DNA of 64,000 nt from Hyperoplus lanceolatus (taxonomy: Eukaryota > Chordata > Actinopteri > Uranoscopiformes > Ammodytidae). Positions 58,702-64,000 of this stretch are shown in pieces. The position numbers were made by a program, and so were the translations under genes. Position 1 is the stretch's first letter. Each line of letters opens with the position of its first letter. The stretch spans positions 5,727,001-5,791,000 of the forward strand of contig CM049414.1 of the NCBI GenBank assembly GCA_026929865.2, in the 5' to 3' direction. The notes beneath the pieces are model-generated. The model had not been told where the DNA came from and did no database searches. It saw only the letters and a list, made by a program, of their open reading frames with translations.

Positions 58702-60903
58702 AATAGTATTGGACACTTCTATTAAAGCCAGTGTTGTGTGCAGCCGTGGACTGTAGCTGAGGGGTTTTGCGAGACTCGGTCTCCTGAGAGCAGGATACTC
58801 AGCATACCTGGCATAGATTCAAGAATATGACCGTGAAGTGTGTGTGTGTGTTCAGTGAATCTAGGTCAGATAGGGGACGCAGGAAGAGGGAAGCGCTCAC
58901 CAAGTATCCAGAAAACGAACCACTTCGGACAGTTTGACTTGTTTAGCTGTTATTCTGGGCTCTTATAGGACTTTGATTTGGTTACTTGTGAAGTTTCTGT
59001 TTTTATAGCATTTTTCTCTTGTAGGTCGATTTAGCATTGTAGCATTAGCCTGAGTTGAGTTGAGGGGCGACTTGAGGGTAATTTGAATTCTTTACAGAGG
59101 TCTTGAAGGGATCGCTTAGATAGAAGGGGGAGGAATAAATGATAATGCAGCTTTACCATCGTAGCTGTGAGGCAAATTTTTCCCAAGCTGATATTCAGGT
59201 CAAATGTGGTATAGTCCAGCAGATAGTGACACTAATCGTGCACTTTACGATTAAAGCATGACACTTTGCATGTAGCTAGAATATAGCAATAATAATCATT
59301 TTAGCTATAGTGACAATCTGGATTCAACCCCTATGGTCCGTGGCGGCCCTTTTCCAAAACTGTAATTTTTTTTGTTGCATAAATCAGCAGGAGAAGGTAT
59401 AATTAATTTGAACTTTCGGTGCATGCAGGACATGTAGCTTGTGACTGCATGAGTGACCGGAGGATGTAGAATATGTTTTCCTCCAATTTCTCCGTTTGAC
59501 CTATGACCCCATCTTTTCCACATAAGCCAGAAACAGCACTAAGCCAACCTCCCCCCCTCAACCCCCCCACCCCTCGCTCCCTCCCGCATTAGCATCAGTG
59601 CCCTGCCTGCCTCCATGCCAGCACACCTGTGTCGTCTTTCAACAGTCAAATTAAAAAGCTCTCTTCCCTCATTTCCTGCTTAAAAAAAATCCCCTTCAGC
59701 ACAGCGAAGTCCGATTAGGGTGCCAACTGGGAGTGATTGACTTTTCGATCCAAAGAGGGTCAAATACTTTGGTGGCCTCGCTCACTACATTCAAGAATAT
59801 ACTAACTTGGCATTCAGGAGGAGGAAGCAGAGGTGGAGTGAATGGAGGAGTATACGTTCTAGATGGATTTTGGAGGTACAGTTTAAAGGTGGAGTCAGCT
59901 ATTCTGGAGAATGCTTGTGAATAGTAATCAGCGAATATCGCCTCATGTTCCGCTACCTGAATGTAGGCCTACTGTATATGCACTGAAAAATAAATCAGGT
60001 GTAATTCACAGCCAAGGCTCTGTAAACTGGTATGTAAACAAAGTGTATGTAAAAAGAGGGGGCCGAACGTAGCTAGCAACATGCCCGTTTACAGGCTGAG
60101 TATTAACAATGGATTTTTTTTTCAACGCTCACAAAGTACAGATAGGTAGCAGACCGTGAGGAGATATTCACTGATTTTGACAAGCGTTCTCTCACAGAAT
60201 CGCTGATTCCACCTTTAAGGTGTGATTATCTTTTTACTCTCACCACGGTGTTACTGCACTCAGGCTAAGTGACCAATCATTCATTGAAATGGGAAGACCA
60301 TAAAAAGACAAGGCTAACAGCTGGAAGAAGAGACCAAGAATACACCTTCTCTATTGTGTTGAAAATAGCCACAATTCTTTGATGAAATGATGAAAGAAAA
60401 AGCTGAACATGTCCTTTTGGAAAGAGAGAAAAAAAAAATCTATCTTGTCACGGTGGGGAAGCAACAGAAGTGTCCATTATGACTCGATGTATCTCAGCCT
60501 GTCACTGAAACAGGTGCTCTGAATGTCCTATCTGACTGCTGATAACTCACCAACTGTCTGAAAAAAGCTTGTTGGGAACAATTGCGACGCTCCACTGATG
60601 CTGTAGATGACAGCCTGGCTAGAAACACTTGTGGGCAGACTGCAGATTTTTTTTTTGTATTATGTGATTTGAATTGGGAAGTGTAAAGGCTATTGTGTGA
60701 CGCATGGCAGAAAGGGTAAGCATTTTAGTGAGGTAATGGATACATTTAGTGTATCATGTATGTGAGTGTTTGTCTGTGTATACACACCCAAAAGAGTAGA
60801 CCCTGCAGTGCTTGCTCTGTATTCTGTGAGTCAGACTGTACCGGGGGTCCAGACAGGCAGCCCAGGCTCCCTCTGTGCCCTCCGCCAATGATGCACACGA
60901 CAC
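47408..60903 (-). CDS. mettl24: Methyltransferase-like protein 24, last three coding exons (partial)
   Basis: A putative S-adenosyl-methionine-dependent methyltransferase of the METTL24 family; substrate unknown. In transcript order: 60903-60788 (116 nt), 56058-55833 (226 nt), 47725-47408 (318 nt with stop), 660 nt = 219 residues plus stop. Borders obey GT-AG, and phases match: gg|g completes the Gly of YSFG-LGVDD. Recognised blocks: [31 protein letters not shown] (SAM-fold strand with acidic residue), [13 protein letters not shown], then [20 protein letters not shown] and the C-terminal [18 protein letters not shown]. These align by memory with the last 60% of the human protein (366 aa). The N-terminal exon(s), with the membrane-anchor region, lie beyond 64000. 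cdc40 is convergent with it, 1.85 kb from stop to stop. No disabling change is seen. Confidence 0.93.
47795..49351 (-). mobile_element. DD37E Tc1/mariner element, inactivated
   Basis: Short inverted ends (cagtgcattccaaattatta on the left, complement of the right end caccgtgttccaaattatta) with TA on both outer sides (47793-47794 and 49352-49353). The transposase is on the - strand. It lies in the mettl24 intron between the last two exons. In the literature this DD37E group is called TRT/Traveler, as I recall; not checked. Confidence 0.92.
48125..49124 (-). pseudogene. DD37E mariner transposase, at least two frameshifts
   Basis: The start [14 protein letters not shown] is at 49124. A one-base insertion near 49065-49070 breaks the frame just before [20 protein letters not shown] (the helix-turn-helix). 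The middle frame (to about 48543) keeps the first catalytic motif [13 protein letters not shown] second break between about 48640 and 48440 leads to [13 protein letters not shown] and [15 protein letters not shown], with 37 residues between the second D and the E. Hence DD37E rather than the usual DD34E or DD34D. It ends KKGSYVNM at 48125. It cannot be translated as one protein. Confidence 0.9.
49414..49845. mobile_element. MITE, TTAAAGGTGAAGT family, copy 2
   Basis: The left end ttaaaggtgaagtgg and right end ccgcttacaacacctttaa are inverted repeats. The body matches 31989-32560 over most of its length but has only one copy of the 68-bp unit. Confidence 0.82.
49846..53195. other. mettl24 intron stretch
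   Basis: No gene or clear transposon. It contains a (CATA)n tetranucleotide array at 51273-51350 and a lone cacctttaa end-like word at 52411-52419. Confidence 0.6.
51273..51350. repeat. (CATA)n tetranucleotide microsatellite
   Basis: About 19 perfect acat units. Confidence 0.95.
53196..53412. mobile_element. MITE of the TGCGTTCCAAATC type, unsplit copy
   Basis: Left tgcgttacaaatctcatact; right agtatgggcattggaacgca: imperfect inverted ends. The interior ggcgcactggattttgggtc and caggctgttttcgacac match the split copy in cdc40 intron 12. Confidence 0.7.
53820..54762. mobile_element. 943-bp TIR element with repeated gtgacaaccaac motif
   Basis: The ends taggggagaacggggtaa and ttaccccgttctcccccta-like (ttaccccgttctcccctA) are near-perfect inverted repeats of about 18 bp. 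The interior repeats tgtgacaaccaac near 54008, 54354, 54379 and 54719, with inverted forms (ggttgtcaaaa near 54036, tttgtcacaatgt near 54057). No clear target duplication, no coding frame. Superfamily undetermined. In a mettl24 intron. Confidence 0.78.
55100..55172. repeat. (TG)n microsatellite
   Basis: A TG run of about 73 bp. Confidence 0.95.
55421..55760. mobile_element. MITE, GGTGGAGTCAG family, copy C
   Basis: taaaggtggagtcagtgatt at the left and aattgctgactccaccttta at the right: inverted ends flanking about 300 bp with shared gcctaggctctgtaaac and gatattcactgattttgaca words. It lies 72 bp from the donor of the 55833-56058 mettl24 exon. Confidence 0.88.
55833..56058 (-). CDS. mettl24: mettl24 coding exon (penultimate)
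   Basis: Acceptor tgcag|gttggg at 56058; donor gacag|gtaaga after 55833. It encodes [40 protein letters not shown] and on to [12 protein letters not shown]. Confidence 0.95.
56059..59882. other. mettl24 intron stretch
   Basis: No other exon was recognised. Contents: a MITE at 58089-58470 and a (CA)n run at 58661-58699, plus ordinary AT-rich DNA. Confidence 0.6.
58089..58470. mobile_element. MITE, GGTGCAGTGTGTAG family, copy 2
   Basis: The left end ttaaacctgcagtgtgtaga and right end tatacactgcacctttaa are inverted repeats; no coding frame. The ends match the 12586-12780 copy, the middle does not, so the two share ends more than body. Confidence 0.7.
59883..60218. mobile_element. MITE, GGTGGAGTCAG family, copy D
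   Basis: ttaaaggtggagtcagctat and gaatcgctgattccaccttt at the two ends; interior colinear with copy C. In the mettl24 intron upstream of the 55833 exon. Confidence 0.88.
60788..60903 (-). CDS. mettl24: mettl24 coding exon (third from end)
   Basis: Acceptor tgtccag|gtgtcg at 60903; donor tttgg|gtgtgt after 60788. It encodes [20 protein letters not shown] and [18 protein letters not shown], plus two bases of the next Gly codon. Confidence 0.9.
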
Positions 60904-62516
60904 CTGGACACAGAAAACCCATATGCACATATAACAGCCACTTTCTGATATTAAGGTCCAGTGCTTCTTGTCAGGGTTATTATGATGTCTTCCCTGGTTC
61001 AAAGTGAGGATTCCTGTTTTGTGAATGTGATATACGATCTGAACTAAGTAACTGCTTTTGTCCAAAGGGGGTGCAAGAATTAACACAAACTGAAAGTTCC
61101 TTGGAGCACCTATTAATAATTCTATTTCCCAACACCCCCGTTTACTCCTACCCACCACTATTGCTACTACCTTTCAATCTAATGCTAGCTGATGTATTGG
61201 CTAATGTAGTGAAGCAAATACACAGTAGATCTGTATCTTGGAATTAGCGTGAAATTCATATACAGTGTACACATACAATATATAAGATTGATTGTTTTGT
61301 GAAAACTAATAGCATGTTATGGTAATACTTTTTAAGGATATACAGGATTTTGCCTATTTTTCACATGGGGTTAAAGGACACTGGTTATATTTTGTCCAGA
61401 GCAGTTGACATTCAATATATATATACAGTGGAAGGTCAAGGCCAAACATGGTATGAGTTATTTGCTATATGTACTGTATAAAATGGTTTGTATACTGCAG
61501 TACTGGATACTGCATTTTGGATTTTATGACAGCAAAAACTATTTGTGTTTTTTGAAGCTTCAGACTCATTTTGCTGGTTGGTATAAGTGTGTGTGTGCTT
61601 TAGGTATCAATTGGGTGGGTTTTAGTCACAGAAGGCAATAGATAACGTGCCAGGGAGATTAAACAATTACACTGTAGCTGCTAGGCTTACACTTTACACA
61701 CTGAACTCTTCTGATGTGATGAACACCCTTTAAAAAAAAAGAAAAAAAGAAAGAAAACTTAACAAGAAAATGCTATAAATTGTGCAAACTGCTGCTGTAT
61801 TATTTGCCCCTTGGCTGGTGTGTGTGTTTGGGCCTCAGTGTTGAACTATGATTCATCTTATTGCACAGTTGGGGCTGACGCATCAGCAGCACAGCCATGC
61901 CTTACAACAGCACAGTGAGAAAATGTGTGGAATGAAAGATAAAAAAAAGAAGAGTTTCCCTTCTTTTTTTATGATTGTCTATGTTTCAAAATGGATGCAG
62001 GGATTGAAGTTTGGCAGGTTTTTATCATGGGTAGACCATTTGAGAATAGTAGTGGTAAATGAGAAAGTGTCTACAATGTGTGAATGACCTTTCATCCTAG
62101 CATTCAAAATTGAAATAAACATACCTTTTTAATACTGTACAATTACCAAGTCGCTCTGGATTTTTCAGACATTCTCAGTAATTCTCCCCTTTGTGCTCAA
62201 CATAGCTCCAGAACCTGCATTATGTGTTTATGTGAATATCCCTAGTTGATATAAAGCATGCATGTGGCTGTATAAACTGTGTACATACATGCAGTGAACA
62301 CATGTATGCATGTCGGTTGTGTGTCATACATCTGCCCTTTACACTCGTGACTAAGCATCAGAGCAGGAGCTGCTGCTCAAATATTTGCTGTTTGGTTTCT
62401 CTTAGCTCCGTCTGCTGCAGAGATTTGCAGAGGAGGAAAGAATACTGGCTCAGACATGATGAGATGAAACATAAATCTGTGGCTCCTCTGTACGCTGTTC
62501 AAGGGTAAATACAGCA

Positions 62517-62661
<145 letters not shown>

Positions 62662-62888
62662 ATTGTCCACTGTGAAGAAAAGCAACACAGAGTAGAGAAA
62701 ATGAAAAGTGCTTTCCAAAGGTATTCTGTTGTCAGGGAACGCTAAGCGCTGTATCCCAGGTTCTTTATAAATCTATATATCACATCTATAGTTTGATTAA
62801 GATTGGCAATAGAATTTCAACATCATACTGTACATGTACTGTACATCCAGATTAACATTTATGAAGTTTTACCGCTTCAAAAGAACCC

Positions 62889-62942
62889 CATCCATCCATT
62901 CATCAATCCATCGGTAAATCCATCCATCCATCCATCCATCTA
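62889..62942. repeat. (ATCC)n imperfect tetranucleotide array
   Basis: catccatccattcatcaatc-type units with several variants. Confidence 0.85.
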
Positions 62943-63528
62943 TCCTGGCTGGCAGTTGTGCTGGCATTAGGCTAAGTGAAGTTATCCATACATCCCTCTT
63001 CCCCAGCAAAACATTTACCTCTCCAGCATGTTGTGGGTATAACCTGGTTCTCATACCAGTTGCCCGGGCGCGGAAAACCTCCAAATGGTGTCCAGAAGGC
63101 ATCTATTAATCAGGGGGCCAAACCACTGAATAAGGCTCCATTGGAGGCTAAGGAGCAATAACTCTTCTCCAAACCCCCTCTGAATGCTTGAGCTCCTTAC
63201 ACGGTGTTTGTCATGACCTATACATGACTAGCACAGAAGTCCAAAAACAAAGCACCTGTCAGGTTCAGATCAAGCAGGTCATTGTTCCCAACCAGCCCTC
63301 CTCTGTGTTTCCCCATCGTTGCCCATGTTGAACTCCCACGGCAGAATAATAGTGTCCATTCCATGACATACATCGCATAGAGGTGACCCTCTCTTGTTCT
63401 CTGGGGACTCTTACACAGCTGCGATCAGCCAGGGGGGGCTTGTTATTATCCCCCCTTACTTGCCTGTGATATGGTTCCAGACCTGCTATGTGTAGAGGTG
63501 AGCCTAACAATATATGGTTAGTTAGGGT

Positions 63529-63645
63529 TCAGTGTCTCTTTGCCCAGAGACACTTCGACATGTGGTGGGCAGACGGGGGATGGAACCACTGACCCTGCAA
63601 CCCAGTGGACGAGCGCTTTACCCACTTCGCCCCAGCCGCCCTGGC
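63529..63645 (-). mobile_element. tRNA-derived SINE (family B), partial, - strand
   Basis: Read on -, ggctggggcgaagtgggtaa (box A position) and gtcagtggttccatccccc (box B position) are followed by cgaagtgtctctgggcaaag and cactgaaccct, the same order as in 32640-32873. The 3' part is missing. Confidence 0.65.
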
Positions 63646-64000
63646 CCTTAAACTAGTCTGCGATGCCAGGGGATGTCAGCATGCCTTTGCCCACTGACGG
63701 GCTGACAATAAACACAGACCCAATGCTTATTAAACCTGCAGGTAGTGGTGGGTCCAGCATGTGGCAACTCTATGTAATGTAGCCCCATAGGATGAGGTGA
63801 GCTCCCCCAAAATGGCCTCGCTCCAGTAGATTACAGGTGAGGTGCTGCAGCTCCTTCTTGGTTTAATTATCAATTAAGTGAATTGCTCTTGTTCTGGCCC
63901 CTATCCCTGGAACCAACAGTGATTGCCTTGGGAGACCCATGCAAGGAGTAATTGTCCGTTACAACCCAGTGCCAGGGTCAACAACTCCCACACCTCTCCA

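Noticed and set aside
63265..63510. Upstream mettl24 exon on the - strand
   Set aside because: The translation does not resemble the METTL24 N terminus and no matching acceptor/donor pair was found.

Overview
The window reads as nuclear DNA of a ray-finned (teleost) fish. The evidence is spliced genes with GT-AG introns, very dense and long (CA)n/(TG)n microsatellites, and fish-type SINEs, hAT elements, Tc1/mariner elements and MITEs. There is no operon-like packing, no CRISPR array and no prokaryotic feature. The species cannot be named from sequence alone.

Genes. (1) cdc40 (PRP17, a second-step pre-mRNA splicing factor) is complete on the + strand: 15 coding exons between 19073 and 45559 join in frame to 581 codons plus a stop. 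(2) mettl24 (methyltransferase-like 24) lies on the - strand, tail to tail with cdc40. Its last three coding exons are at 60788-60903, 55833-56058 and 47408-47725, giving 219 C-terminal residues; the 5' exon(s) lie beyond the right edge. This order and orientation agree with the vertebrate block WASF1 - CDC40 - METTL24. (3) A divergent - strand promoter or first-exon candidate sits at about 17.3-17.8 kb, where the wasf1 5' end would be expected; this is weakly supported.

Layout. 1-17.3 kb: no recognisable coding gene; microsatellites, two SINEs, a deleted hAT element with a perfect 8-bp target duplication (6899-8363), a non-autonomous hAT (10098-10828) and a small MITE. 17.3-19.1 kb: CpG-bearing candidate divergent promoter, an AT-rich stretch with a (TA)n array, then the compact cdc40 promoter. 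19.1-27.2 kb: cdc40 exons 1-12 with short to moderate introns. 27.2-45.4 kb: the last three cdc40 introns, swollen by transposons, among them a very young Tc1 copy (29768-31389), a near-intact antisense hAT (39009-41609), a large TIR element with a second hAT nested in it (42303-45312) and a strong 152-bp palindrome (34424-34575). 45.6-47.4 kb: short convergent spacer. 47.4-64 kb: mettl24 exons and introns with a dead DD37E mariner (47795-49351), several MITEs and a 943-bp TIR element with repeated internal motifs (53820-54762).

I found no convincing new biological system. The most interesting signals are in the mobile fraction: three MITE families that share the same TTAAAGGTG end, a Tc1 copy whose 280-bp arms are about 99% identical although its transposase is broken, and the 152-bp hairpin. 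Assignments of protein families rest on recalled motifs; no search was run.
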